Origin: Labia minor
Taxonomy: Eukaryota > Arthropoda > Insecta > Dermaptera > Spongiphoridae
DNA length: 64,000 nt
Assembly: GCA_963082975.1 (NCBI GenBank)
Contig: OY720344.1
Location: forward strand, 10,155,580 to 10,219,579
Direction of reading: 5' to 3'
Positions 23,675 through 34,640 of the stretch are shown piece by piece. Below the pieces are notes generated by a model. The model saw only the letters and a list, made by a program, of their open reading frames with translations, was not told the DNA's origin and did not search any database. Made by a program: the position numbers and the translations under genes. The stretch's first letter is position 1. Each line of letters begins with the position of its first letter.

Positions 23675-24160
23675 AAAAATAAGTTGACCTGTGGCCAGGC
23701 ACAGAACCGTCCGACGGTTTGAAATAAATTAATTTCCAGCTACAGAAACAATTTCAAATAATTTTTATATATCTATTAATGTAATAAAAAACATATGGAT
23801 AAAACAAATATTTTTAATTTTATTTTATTTTTAATATATAAGGAGGCGCTGGCTGTGACGTCATATAATTTTAAATTAAGATAAAACTAATGAAGATGAT
23901 TTTTCCTGAGGATAAAACCTATACATAGTGCATGATGCGTGGAGATATGTAAAAAATCTCCTCATGTGAAAATAACCCTTCCTTTCCTATCGTTGATCGC
24001 TAATTCTGCCACTTCCGGTTTCCGGATATACACCAAAAGTTGATCAATTCATCATACTGATGCATTAAGTAAATATACCAAATTTTATCAAAATCCGTTC
24101 AGCCGTTCAAGCTGTACACGTCTATATAGACACACAGACGGACAGACGGACGGACGGAAT
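23675..24160 (+). repeat. Repeat family B, copy 4 (3' truncated, one CRE)
   Basis: B start AAGTTGACCTGTGGCCAGGC through the core and the GGAC tract, where it stops and gives way to poly-T. Only one TGACGTCA (23856-23863) is present because the 20 bp holding the second is deleted. Confidence 0.75.
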
Positions 24161-24707
24161 TTTTTTTTTTTAATTTAAATTTTTTAATCTGTTTTCTCGT
24201 TTAATTTTTTGTTAATTCTTATAAATTTCTATTAGTTAATTTTATATCTTTTTTTAAATTTATTTTCGTAATTATTTTTTATTAAATTACTAATTTATAT
24301 TTATTTATTTATTGTTCTTTTATTAATTAATTAATTTTTAGATAGTTTTATAATTTTAATATTTTTTTACTAAAATATTATTTGTTGTTTATTATATTAT
24401 TGCTTCACTTTAATCAGATTGATGCAATGATGTAACATTTAATAATTGTAATAAATAATTAAAGAATTGTATATCAATATTATTTAAAGGGTCGAACGAT
24501 AGCTCGGTGTTCCAATATATATAATATGTAATTATTAAATATTTATTAAAATAATTTCTAAGTTTAAATTAAGAATTAAATGTTTAATAATGTAATTAAA
24601 AAACATAATTTTAATTCCTTATAATATATGGTAAAAGTCACAGAAATTTGAATATTTTAGTATAATAAAAAAATCGATTCACTTCATCAGTCAAAACTTA
24701 TACATTC

Positions 24708-24794
24708 ATGGCCGGAACAATGCAAATTCTCATCCTTCTTCTCTCTCCACCCACTCCTAGCGGACCCTGCCAATCTCCCCCATGTCTGATGTAA
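24708..24794 (+). CDS. Short ATG frame with hydrophobic leader, unrecognised
   Basis: In a GC-richer patch, ATGGCCGGAACAATG opens a 28-codon frame, MAGTMQILILLLSPPTPSGP then a Cys-containing end and TAA. It looks like a signal-peptide start, and GTAATG at its end could be a donor to further exons. The opposite strand also has an open, Gly-rich frame behind an acceptor-like CATTACATCAG, so the coding strand is undecided. It may be non-coding. Confidence 0.25.
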   Translation: MAGTMQILILLLSPPTPSGPCQSPPCLM

Positions 24795-24974
24795 TGATAT
24801 TATCCCTTCACTGTATACCTAATTCGTCCCCTATCAAATGATTTATTTAACTACCGCTTTCTCTTCCTATAACATAAATTCGTTTATAGTGAAAATAAAT
24901 TAAATACATACCTAAGTTTATAAAATCTTTAAAATGCCTGAACGCGAGTCTTTAGTGTGGTTGACTGTGTAGAA

Positions 24975-25286
24975 CAGGGGTCCCCAAAGTGAGGCCCGCG
25001 GGCCAAATGCGGCCCGCGAACCCTTTGAATGAGACCCGTGACATCAATCTGATGATTTATATTTTTATTAATATTAATTTTAATTAGTCAAAAAAAATAG
25101 TAAAATAGGTAGATAATAAAATTATATGTATATTAAATGTGGTAAATTAAAATAAAAACAAAAACAAATAAAAAATTCACGATATAATTATTACTTATTT
25201 AATATAGGTAACTCCTGTTTTTTGGCCCGCAAGTATTTTGGGGTATACTAAATTGGCCCGCCTAGCAAAAACTTTGGGAACCCCTG
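24975..25286. mobile_element. hAT-type miniature element (312 bp), perfect 8-bp target duplication
   Basis: The termini CAGGGGTCCCCAAAGTGAGG and ACTTTGGGAACCCCTG are inverted. GTGTAGAA flanks both sides exactly (24967-24974 and 25287-25294). GGCCCGCGGGCC-type motifs lie just inside each end. Eight-base duplications and CAGGGGT ends are hAT hallmarks. The clean duplication suggests a relatively recent insertion. Confidence 0.9.
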
Positions 25287-25294
25287 GTGTAGAA

Positions 25295-25872
25295 TTAACA
25301 TTAAACAAATCAGTAATATAAAAGTCTAGGTAAATTATTCGACTCTTAAAGAAATATCGATTTTAACTCATTACAACATATATTGCCATATAATTAAATT
25401 ATATGGAATTTCTTGAAAATATCATTTGTACCAGTCGAATTCAATAAAAATAGAATTATTATATGAATGTGAATGTGAATCAATCGTTACTCTTTTTCTA
25501 GATTGTTATTTTCTTTTTTTTTTGTAAATGAATTTGGAATTAATGAAATTTCCTATTTGTTATTTTCACATTTATCATTTAAAACTATTAAATCAATTTT
25601 TTTTTTAAATTATTAATGTAAAATTAGGAAAATATATCTACCAGAAAAAAAAATAAATTTTTAAATTTTAAAGTATTTCTATATTAAAATTTTTATATAT
25701 ATTTTCGAATAATGTATTTATATCTTTAAAATAAAACTAAAATTTCAATTATTAAGTTATGAAAAAAATAAATTAAAAATAAAAATTTGATGAAAAAACT
25801 TAAAAGGATAATTTAAGGGAAAGAATAATAAGGAAAATGAATGAATTAGAATAAAAGCCTTTTTTTTATTTT

Positions 25873-25903
<31 letters not shown>

Positions 25904-26539
25904 ATATATATATATATATTAAGTGAATTTTTATTGTGAAGAATTTCTTTATAAATAATATTTACATTTATTTGTTTAAATTTATAACATAAGTATACAC
26001 TAAAACACAGCACATCAACATTAAATTGTAAATGTACAACCTGTATTTATTTAGTTCCTTTCTTGCGCTCGTCATAATAGTAATTAGGAAGCAAAAATAT
26101 AGTATATTAAATTATTTAATTAAATATATAATAATGATGAAATTAATTATATATATATATAGATATAAATATTATAAATAAATAAATATATATATATATA
26201 TATAGCTATATATATAATTACAAATACGGTTGAACAATAATTAACAAACAAATATGATTCTCTCTTTTAAATATTATTATTATTATTATTATTATTAACT
26301 AATATTAAATAATTTTTATATATTATATATACATGTATATTCTGTACAACAGGTTTCTAAAATGTAATTATATATACATATGAGATGTAAATATATATAT
26401 ATATAAATTCATACATATACGAAAAAAAGTATTAATACTGACATTTAGGGGCGCAATTGGCGCATATAATAATAAATTATATAAATATGTATTTTGATTA
26501 TAAATATATAAATATTATATTTTTATTCATTTATATTTA

Positions 26540-26591
<52 letters not shown>

Positions 26592-28168
26592 TAAAATGAA
26601 TAAATAAAAGTTTATGGCAAGTTGAAAATAGATATACAATTATAACAATTTTTTTTTATTTTTATTTTTCTTAAAACAATGTGGATTTTTTTATTTTTTA
26701 TTTTATTTTTTTTTTTGGAAAATATGGAACAAAATCTTTTTTAATAAATATAAATATATAAATATAATTAGACTATATTTCATTTATTTAAATAGAGAAG
26801 AAGAAATAATAATAATAATAATAAAAAGAATACCAATAGAAATTGCTGATTAAAAGATGATTTTTGTAACAAGAATTAAGTTTTTTCTAGTGAGACTCAT
26901 AAAACAAAAACATGAAAAAAATATAAATAAATATAAAAATGAAATAATAATTTAGTTTATAATTTTCAATAACATTAATTTAAAACAAATTGATTTTCTT
27001 ATTTTATTTCATTAAACAAACATAAATAAATGAAGAAAAAAAATCAAAATTTTATATATATATATATATAAAACAAAAACTAAAATGTTTTTTTTTATTG
27101 AAGTTGAACATTTTTATAAAATAAACATTTCCTTTTAAGAAATAAAAAAATATCAACATCAAATTGGTTATTTTAATTATTTCGTCTAAAAATTTATCTA
27201 TAGTTGTTTTTAAATAGAATTGGTCTAAATCATGATCTTCAGAATGATTGATTCAGCAAGTGCACAAGTGAATAATTATTAAAATATATAGGAATCAAAT
27301 AATACAAAGTATATTTTTCTAATATAACTTTGGTTATGTAGCTAATTGCAATATCTTTGGGAAAACAAAGAATAAGAAAAAAATAATTAAATAATAAATA
27401 ATGTTTATTTTGAAATTGGTTGGTTCACTTAGTGCATCTAGTCTGTATTAAATTATATTTCTATATTGGAATTATTTAGAGAAATTAGATTCCTCATTCC
27501 GATAGGTTCAAAGGCCATAATCATTATTGCATTAAATATATATATATTCCATCGTCTTATAGAAAAAGAAAAAAAAACAAGAAAAAAATAATTCATTTAA
27601 TCACAACACGTTTAATTAGTTAAATTAATTAAATAATAATTGCATTGCTTATGTTTATATCAATCATTCTTACATAAATTAATCATTTCAAACATTCATC
27701 ATTTACACACTATTTATTTCATAAATTAGAGGTTGATGTTCCTTTTATTCAATTAAATAGTCACTTTGGTATACACCAAATCGTCTATTTAAAATTTATA
27801 GATACGATATACGTGCATTAATTTAATTATTTTTTTCCTATATATATATATAATATATATAAATATTTAATTTAATGGAGGCTATTTATTAGATTAAATA
27901 TAACGCCTTTTATTTGTCTTTATTCTTATTCATACACTATTTTTTAGATATTATTTATCTAAATTAAATTCACTTGTACACAAAAAATAAGAATCAATGG
28001 TAAGACTGGAGGTCCCCCTACAAAGAGTCAAGTCTATTAAATTATTATTATATCTACTGATTTAACTGGATAATTTCTTAATAGTAACATTCGTATAACT
28101 TAGATTATCACGAAGGGAGGGGGAATTTAAAGTGTTGGGGGTTTGGGGAATGGCCCCTCGGCATGCAC
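25295..28168. repeat. Extremely AT-rich DNA with many TA microsatellites
   Basis: TA/AT runs at about 25873-25919, 26186-26216, 26545-26587 and 27052-27071, and an ATT run at 26269-26297, in A/T-only sequence. No gene seen. It lies downstream of PDPK1 and may include its 3' UTR. On the minus strand AATAAA-type signals occur (complement TTTATT near 28229 and 27918). Confidence 0.6.
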
Positions 28169-28228
28169 TCAGAAGATGACGAGTGGGTCCGAGTCTTTGC
28201 CTGCAACCAGTGCTTGGCACCTTTCAAC
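28169..28228 (-). CDS. Possible alternative last exon of PDPK1
   Basis: On the minus strand ATAAATAG precedes a 19-codon frame ending in TGA: VERCQALVAGKDSDPLVIF. The patch is distinctly GC-richer than its flanks. If the last PDPK1 exon were cut after ...CRVIEE (GAA|GTTCGA at 28524) the join would be in phase and give IEEVERCQALVAGKDSDP. That donor is weak, and read-through to the stop at 28495 already gives an acceptable C-terminus. It may simply be 3' UTR. Confidence 0.25.
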   Translation of the reverse strand, partial: VERCQALVAGKDSDPLVIF

Positions 28229-28494
28229 CTATTTATTAATATAAATACATGAATATATTTATATATGCATATATGGATATAAATAGATATAGATATATCT
28301 ATATATATATATCTATATATATATATAGATATATATATATAAATACATATATATTTGGATATTTTCTTAAATTCTTTTGTACTACTTTTTTTGTGAATTT
28401 TATAATTTTTTTATAATTTAAATAACAAATTCAATTGCCTAATTTTTGTCCCCAAAGCCCACTAAAAAGGCCTCAGGGTAATTTCTATACACTA

Positions 28495-28593
28495 CTATTG
28501 TAGACCATTATAGTATATTCGAACTTCCTCAATTACACGACACCATTCTAGAGCGTATCCTTCAGGGTCTTCTAAATAATATGTTCGATTTGG
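28495..28593 (-). CDS. PDPK1: PDPK1 exon 8: PH domain C-terminal helix and stop
   Basis: Acceptor TTTTTAG, then [20 protein letters not shown] (end of the PH domain and its helix), [12 protein letters not shown] and TAG at 28497-28495. Confidence 0.92.
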   Translation of the reverse strand, partial: PNRTYYLEDPEGYALEWCRVIEEVRIYYNGLQ

Positions 28594-31116
28594 CTAAAAA
28601 AAAGAAAATTCGAATTAACTTTTGTTCTAATATTATTTATATTCCAATTTAAAAAAAAATATAAATAATGATGCTTACTGTATGTACGAAGAAGATTTTG
28701 AAATTTTTTGGTTCAACCCGGAGTTCCGTTGACCATGGAATCTGACCTTTAAGAACCATATTTACAGGGTCCACATAATAAAGACGTGGGCCAAGGGTGA
28801 GAAGTAGCATTCTTCTTCGAGAGAAAAGCCCTTTACGTTTATCGATCAGACCCTGTTTCAAAATTAGATTTCCTTGGACTAGAAGATTCCAGGCGCTGTT
28901 GTTCAATTCCTGTTCGGATATTTTCTCTTGAATTTCAGCAACAGTCATGTCCATAATTCCAGTTTTCTTTCTTGAGGATTTTCTCTCTTTTTCTTTGGTA
29001 TCTTTGTTATCACTTTTCACTTCTCCATTAACTTGATTATTTGAAGAGCTTTGGCTGGATGCATCTTGAAGGTCGAGGCCAAGCAATCGAGTAAGTTGCT
29101 TGTCATCCAATCCAGGCTCAAGATTGTCAGGAACCTGAAAAATGATAAATAGAAATTTAATTAAAAAAACCATCCAAAACAACTAACTTGAAAAAAAAAA
29201 ATAATTTTCATTGAATTAATAATTAAACTTTTTTAAAATTATCAATATAAACAATAAAAATACGAAATAACTCAACTAAATATTTATTTATAACTATAAA
29301 ATTCAGTATATAAAAAGCTTTCGTGAAATAAGAGTATCGATCGGGCTATAATAGTTACGGAGTTCTAAGAAATAGAAATTAATATTAAATTCAAGCCTAC
29401 CAATGAGTAATATAAACAAAAGGACGAATATATATATTATCATAGGTTGTTAAAGAGATGGTAGAATAAAGGGAAAGCTCACCCTATAATGGCTGCGCAG
29501 TTCCTCGTGCTCCGAGGTTCCGGGTAAATAGGGGTAAATAGGGGGTGGAGTTTGCAGATGAAGGGTGTCAAAGTCGATCCCTTCGAAAAACGGATGAGCT
29601 TTTACGGATGGATATCCTTCCTCATCAAAATATCCAAGACGTTCTTCAGGATTGATCACCTGTTAAAAAAAAGACAGAAATGTTATTATATACTAATAAA
29701 GTAATGTAATTAAAAATATAAAGAGAAAAATAATTAAATAATATAAATGCTATTTAACTTTTTTTATACTAAGATAAAGAAAAAAAAATGGATCTGATAA
29801 AATTTCATTTTTCACCTTGTAAAAAACCCATTCATTTATTTTAAAATATAATCTATCAATCTAAGATTTTAAATATGGTAAATCCATATAGATCAAAATC
29901 CTTGATAGTATATATTAATTTGAATGAAATATTTTCATTAATAATATTAAGTATACTTTTAATTAAAGGTTACTATATATATTTATAAAAAAAATAATAA
30001 TTTATGTATTATATATATGTTATTTTTAAGTATCAGTAAAAAAAAATATTTATTTGCTTAAATAGTTCATTATCATATGACGTATTTAAAAATTCCGATG
30101 AGATAAACACTTGATATATTAACTTTTTTTTAATTTATTTATTATACCATAGTTAGCATAGGTAATTTAATAATTTATTATTATAAAAATTACATAAATG
30201 TTAAAAGATAAAACTTTTTAAGAATTTTTAAAGACATTTTTTTATTTTAATATAAATAAAACATCGAATATCGTCAAAGACTAAATGATAATGATAAGAT
30301 AATGATAACTTTGCAATGGCGCCTAGTGATCGATAATTTTTTTTTTATTTGGTCATTTACTTATCCATTAAAAGTACTCCATCTTTTGCGCAATTATTAT
30401 AAAATTATTTTTTATTTTAATTTGAAAATAATTACTAACAAGTGCTAAATAATTAACAAATGACGTTGCATCATGAATAAATGAATTGAAATATACTTAT
30501 ATATTTTATATGTAAAATAGGTTATATAATAAATTATTATTTAATCAATTCAATTGGCAAAGAAAATTTTCTATTGATACAATACGTTACAAATAATACA
30601 CTGAATATTGAAGTTTATTAATTTTAATTAGATCTTATATAGTTGATTAAAACAAAAGTAAAAATGTAATAAATCACTAAAGTTTATATCTGTTATCTTC
30701 ATCAGTGACAGAATAATCAAATGATGATATGATGGAATGCTTTTGTGATAATAATATTAAAAATAAAGAATTCAATATTATAGTGACTTACCAAAAGATC
30801 GAGAACGAATTGTTTTGCCAAAGGATAGAAGCCGTCCGGAAATTCATAATCCAATTTTAAAATACTTTGGAAGATGAGATATTCACTTCGGGATCGGAAA
30901 GGAGGTAGTCCTGAAACCATTTGGTATGTAATACACCCAAGCGCCCATAAATCGGAACTTTTTGACGCCGCTTTATCAACAAGTAATTCAGGTGATACAT
31001 ATTGGGCGGTGCCGACAAAACTATTCCGTCTTCTTCTTAGACGACTTTTTGGACTAGTGCTTGAAGGTGAGGAAGGAGGTGAGGAAGGTGGTGTGGGAGG
31101 AGATTTTATTGTTTCG

Positions 31117-31148
<32 letters not shown>

Positions 31149-32258
31149 TACTACTCCTTCTTCTTCTATTAAACAAATAATTAAAATATTAGATATGGAA
31201 TAAAATATTAATTTCTATAAAATAATAAATAAGATATATTTTACCTTTATTATTTTCTAATGTTTGGAGACTCTTGGCAGAACCAAAATCAGTAATTAAA
31301 ATATGCATATTTTCATCGAGTAAAATATTCTCTGGTTTCAGATCACGATGAATGATACCAAGTGAATGGAGGACTTCTAGTGCTTGAACTATTTCAGCAG
31401 CGTAGAATTGCGTACATTTAAAATCGAACGAGCCGACCTTGTTGATATACGGTAAAAGTTCGCCATTCTTGGCATATGAGAGTACATAATCTGAATCAAT
31501 TGGGTCAAGGAAATACTAATTTATTCGACTTGACATTATACTAAAATATTTCAATTTACTAGAAATATATTTTTTTTTTAAAAAAGAAATATTTATTTGA
31601 ACTCTATATATATTATTATTAAATATATATTTATAATATTGAAGAGAAAGGATACAGAGTCTGTCGGTGTCTTGAAATGTGCAGTATAACTTGACGAAGA
31701 ATTGAAAATCTGTGTTAATGTTATCACTGATGATATTTAAAATGTCACGCTCGCGCTTTACATTAGCTGTCTTCATTTCACGTATGATGTGTCGTTTATC
31801 GCAGACTTTAACTAGAAATAATAAAAATAAAAATTAGGAAAAATAAAAAAAAATAAAAATGAAAATAAGAAATATTAAAATTTAAACAGGTGAATAAGAT
31901 AGAAACAGATTTATTTATAAATTTTAAAGAGAGTAAGGAATAAAATTGAGGCATATGTGATAGAAAAATTTAGAAAGTTATCTAAATATATAATATTTAT
32001 TTAATGAAATATGCATTTGGCTTCTCCAATTTACAGAGTGCCAAACATTTGTAAACATTCCAATTTAAGACAAAATGGGCAAATCGAAAAGGAAGAGGAA
32101 ACGCGGTCAAATTCTTCCATACAATGTCTTTCTCGCTCTCTCTTTCACGCTGGATGATGTTCTTTAGCTTCGTCCGTCTACTAAGAGAGGAATTGTGTAA
32201 AATAGGTATGCCAGACAGTGAGACCTAGTTCGCACGGAATACCGACTCTGGCCTAGAC

Positions 32259-32315
<57 letters not shown>

Positions 32316-33964
32316 TCCTATCTTCTATGGTTCGTTATTTTATTTCTTCACTTAAAAAATAAATTTATATCTCAAATATTTAATTATTTCAACCGCAATA
32401 ATCCATTTAATTGTATTTAAAAATGTTTGTTGATCATCAAGTTGCAAACAGATGGATTCACAAAAGAAAAGAATTTTTTAATTAATTTAAATGGAGAAAC
32501 TTCCATTTCAAATGAATATATTTATCTTGTTTGTTTGCTTTTTTTAAGACAAAAAGATTTAAATTTCACCCTTTTCTCAGTTGTGTAATTTTCTTCTTGC
32601 TGTTAATGAATGAAGCTACATTTTTACGAGGCCACATATTAGCAAAATTAAGAATTTTACAAATTCTAAGGAAAGATATTAATGTTATTCTCATTTGTAA
32701 AATGGTGGTTTCTCTTAAGAAAATAAGCCCTTAAAGAAAATTAGAAAGCGTGGATTTTTTTTAAAAATTAATGAACAACTCAAAATAAAAGTTGAAAAAA
32801 TAATTTTAAATAAAATATATTAATATCATAAAAGATTTTGTATAAATTAAGTGGTTCTTTATCATAGTATTAAGTATGTCAAAATTATTGGAATTAGTGC
32901 AAGATAAAATTCAACTTCAATCAATAAATATCAATTTCGATCTAAAGGAGATGTATTTTTAAATGTCCGATTATTTTAATTTATTTAAAACACATTCAGT
33001 TATTTTTTCTATTTATACTTTTATAATAATTCAAATTGATTGATATCATTTTTTTTTAATTCTATTTTTAATTTTAAAATTATTAATTAAAAATATTAAA
33101 AGTATGTCCCTCTTCATTTTAATTATAATGATGATGATGATGATGAGTAAAGTTGTTTCCGCCGACTCGAGTTCGAGGGTTCAAACCTTGCCGAGTGGTA
33201 TATAAATCGATATATATAAATATAAATATAAGTATAAATAATAAACAAATCTGTGAAGGCTGGCTAAAATGGTGATATTCCGAAGGCCAAAAAAAAAAAC
33301 ACGTTCCCGCCGGCATGTACCACCGGTGGCTTATGCCACCACATAAAATAAATAGACAAATTTTGGAGCCGGAGTGAATTTAGTTTGATTTTATAGATTA
33401 ACTAATTATTATAATTGTTTAATATTATTATGTAATAGGAGTAGTTAGTCGTGTCTTACTAGGACTGTGATTCTATTGAAAAGATTTATTTCTAGTAATT
33501 AATGATCAAGTTGAAAATCGTGTTAAGAGGTAAATAGAAGGAGATCAATTCTTTATTAAGATCGTTTGTTCTACTTACTTGCAAATTCTTTTCCGCAGTG
33601 AATATCCTTGCATAAATAAACGGTGCTGAAGCTGCCTTCACCGATCATTTTGCCGAAGATGTAGTCTCTGGAGGATCGGCTATGGGGCCGGATCACTGGG
33701 GCCTGTGGTTGTTCTGGTTGTGGGACCTCAGGAGGCTGTTCCTGAGCACCACCCTCGGGGAGGTTACTGTTTCTGGGGGGTGACATTGCCACACGTACAA
33801 TAGGAGAAAGATGACGGTCGGTGCTTTCAACCACGGGTTGAGGTAACGTCGCGATGGCTGTGGCCACCCGCTGCAACACACCAATAGAAATCGCTCATCA
33901 ATTTCGATCGTACCAACGATTAAAAGTTACATAAATGACATATATTAACCTTGCCGCTTGACAT
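28495..33964 (-). CDS. PDPK1: 3-phosphoinositide-dependent protein kinase 1 (eight-exon gene)
   Basis: A Ser/Thr kinase of the AGC group that phosphorylates the activation loop of AKT, S6K, SGK and PKC at PI(3,4,5)P3-rich membrane. Exons on the minus strand: 33964-33950 (tentative start), 33870-33579, 31811-31656, 31490-31245, 31165-30792, 29659-29483, 29134-28679, 28593-28495. All junctions are GT/AG and phases agree, giving about 604 residues against 556 in human. Visible: a Pro/Gln-rich N-terminus, the glycine loop GEGSFS, AIK lysine, [11 protein letters not shown], activation-loop [13 protein letters not shown], then the PH domain ([20 protein letters not shown].., [24 protein letters not shown]). 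Odd: an acidic and Ser/Pro-rich insert of about 45 residues between DFG and the activation-loop Ser, and an extra six or so residues where family members have HPFFVKL. Insect PDK1 also carries an acidic insert there. The only real doubt is the first exon. Confidence 0.95.
28679..29134 (-). CDS. PDPK1: PDPK1 exon 7: linker and most of the PH domain
   Basis: 152 codons. [20 protein letters not shown] linker, a Ser/Asn/Lys-rich disordered stretch, a helix ([16 protein letters not shown]), then the PH domain from [20 protein letters not shown], with the basic KRKGLF..RRR phosphoinositide-binding face, to FFVHT. The acceptor is TTTCAG and the donor GTAAGC. Confidence 0.95.
29483..29659 (-). CDS. 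PDPK1: PDPK1 exon 6: end of the kinase domain
   Basis: 59 codons: [44 protein letters not shown]. The acceptor is AACAG and the donor GTGAGC, both phase 0. The Arg that stabilises the C-lobe (in ERLG) is present. Confidence 0.95.
29660..30791 (-). other. PDPK1 intron 5, AT-rich
   Basis: 1.1 kb of A/T-rich sequence between exons 5 and 6. No repeat or nested gene recognised. Confidence 0.7.
30792..31165 (-). CDS. PDPK1: PDPK1 exon 5: acidic insert, activation loop, lobe C
   Basis: Opens with a Glu-rich run (ten consecutive Glu after GVV), then a Ser/Pro-rich part ([10 protein letters not shown]..), then KSRLRRRR immediately before [15 protein letters not shown], where the Ser is the activation-loop autophosphorylation site of the family. 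It continues [21 protein letters not shown] to FVLDLL. Donor GTAAGT. GAA/GAG repetition makes this a plausible length-variable site. Confidence 0.95.
31245..31490 (-). CDS. PDPK1: PDPK1 exon 4: hinge, catalytic loop, DFG
   Basis: Begins [15 protein letters not shown] (hinge), contains [16 protein letters not shown] (catalytic loop) and [17 protein letters not shown]. The acceptor is GATTCAG and the donor GTAAAA, phase 1. The 79-bp intron after it falls exactly at the edge of the activation-segment insert. Confidence 0.95.
31656..31811 (-). CDS. PDPK1: PDPK1 exon 3: catalytic Lys and helix C
   Basis: The acceptor is TTTCTAG and the donor GTATCC. The split codon completes Ile of A-I-K, then [19 protein letters not shown] (helix C with its Glu), then an unusual [12 protein letters not shown] stretch, then [15 protein letters not shown]. 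Relative to the family's (H)PFFVKL the C-helix to beta-4 loop is about six residues longer and lacks the His-Pro. Confidence 0.93.
31812..33115 (-). other. PDPK1 intron 2 (part), with microsatellite
   Basis: The longest PDPK1 intron. It holds an AT dinucleotide run of about 24 repeats (32263-32310) beside a GC-richer patch at 32150-32258 (GAGACCTAGTTCGCACGGAA). The 67-codon plus frame at 32531-32734 is unsupported. Confidence 0.6.
33116..33350 (-). repeat. SINE-like element in PDPK1 intron 2
   Basis: Minus-strand reading starts near a GGTGGCATAAGCCACC hairpin, contains GGTTTGAACCC (close to a pol III B box) and ends in a CAT trinucleotide tail (TGA repeats at about 33127-33146 on the plus strand), a common SINE tail form. 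It differs from the 21.8 and 52.3 kb SINE. The boundaries are approximate. Confidence 0.45.
33579..33870 (-). CDS. PDPK1: PDPK1 exon 2: N-terminus and glycine loop
   Basis: The acceptor is TTGCAG at 33876-33871 and the donor GTAAGT follows 33579 (phase 1). It encodes a Pro/Gln/Glu-rich leader, then [20 protein letters not shown] with the ATP-binding glycine loop, and ends at the Ala of the AIK motif. An in-frame TGA lies just 5' of the acceptor, so the reading frame cannot extend upstream without splicing. Confidence 0.9.
33950..33964 (-). CDS. PDPK1: PDPK1 tentative first coding exon
   Basis: ATG at 33964 with A at -3, reading MSSGK, then GTTAAT as a rather weak donor. Splicing to the acceptor TGTGTTGCAG at 33871 leaves a 79-bp intron, the same size as the intron at 31244-31166, and joins in phase 0. 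Alternatives: a farther upstream exon, or the in-frame ATG at 33786 inside the next exon (MSPPRN). Confidence 0.35.
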
Positions 33965-33999
33965 TTTTATCAATTTGTTTACAAACAATAAATTTAAAA

Positions 34000-34095
34000 T
34001 CCATTGAATACAATATGAAATAACACGATTAAGGAAGCGCTGGAAAATAAATAATGAAAATTAAAAAAAATTAGCACTAATAATGTATACTTTAA

Positions 34096-34136
<41 letters not shown>

Positions 34137-34560
34137 TGATTTTAATTTAAAACAGGTTGCATGCCATAACTAAAAGTTTTCAATAAGTTTACACCCTCTC
34201 TCACCATTATCAGCGATTGTGACATCGTCTATCTACAACATCTACCCGATTACTAAAATTCTAAAATGAAAAAGATTTTATAAATATAAAAAAAAATACT
34301 TAATTATTTATTTCCTAGGAATAAATTAAGAAGATTAAAAAAAAATCATTTATTGTTTATTTGAATTCTATTTATATTTTCTGAAGTCTCGTTAGTGTAA
34401 CCAAAATAGGCTTACTCTCTTTATATTAAAATTCATTTTAAGAAGATTAGAAACTTTATAAAGAGAGGAAGGAAGCTAAGGTGTATATATATATATATAT
34501 ATATATATTTGAATATATACAAAGAGAGATAATTTGAGACAACAAAGCAAATGAACCAAA
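34000..34560. other. AT-rich DNA upstream of PDPK1, microsatellites
   Basis: TA runs at about 34101-34133 and 34482-34508. A GC-richer patch at 34186-34256 could be 5' UTR but shows no decisive signal. Confidence 0.5.
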
Positions 34561-34640
34561 TCGTGTCTGTTTGAAGGGCTCTTGCGTCATTATTGGAGAG
34601 AAGGACACGTCAGAAATAGAAATAAGGCTTTTCTCCGCTT
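34560..34640 (-). promoter_or_regulatory. Candidate PDPK1 promoter
   Basis: On the minus strand, within 35 bp: TGACGTGT (CRE-like), CCAAT and TGACGCAA (half-CRE/C/EBP-like). It lies about 0.6 kb 5' of the tentative ATG in an otherwise A/T-rich stretch. No TATA box, consistent with a housekeeping kinase. Confidence 0.35.

Noticed and set aside
30874..31203. 109-codon plus-strand frame with a Ser run
   Set aside because: Antisense shadow of PDPK1 exon 5 (the Ser run is the complement of the Glu run).
33119..33316. 65-codon minus frame ending in a His run
   Set aside because: Read through a SINE-like element and its CAT tail.
33693..33884. 63-codon minus frame overlapping PDPK1 exon 2
   Set aside because: An out-of-frame shadow. 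The PDPK1 frame carries the glycine loop.
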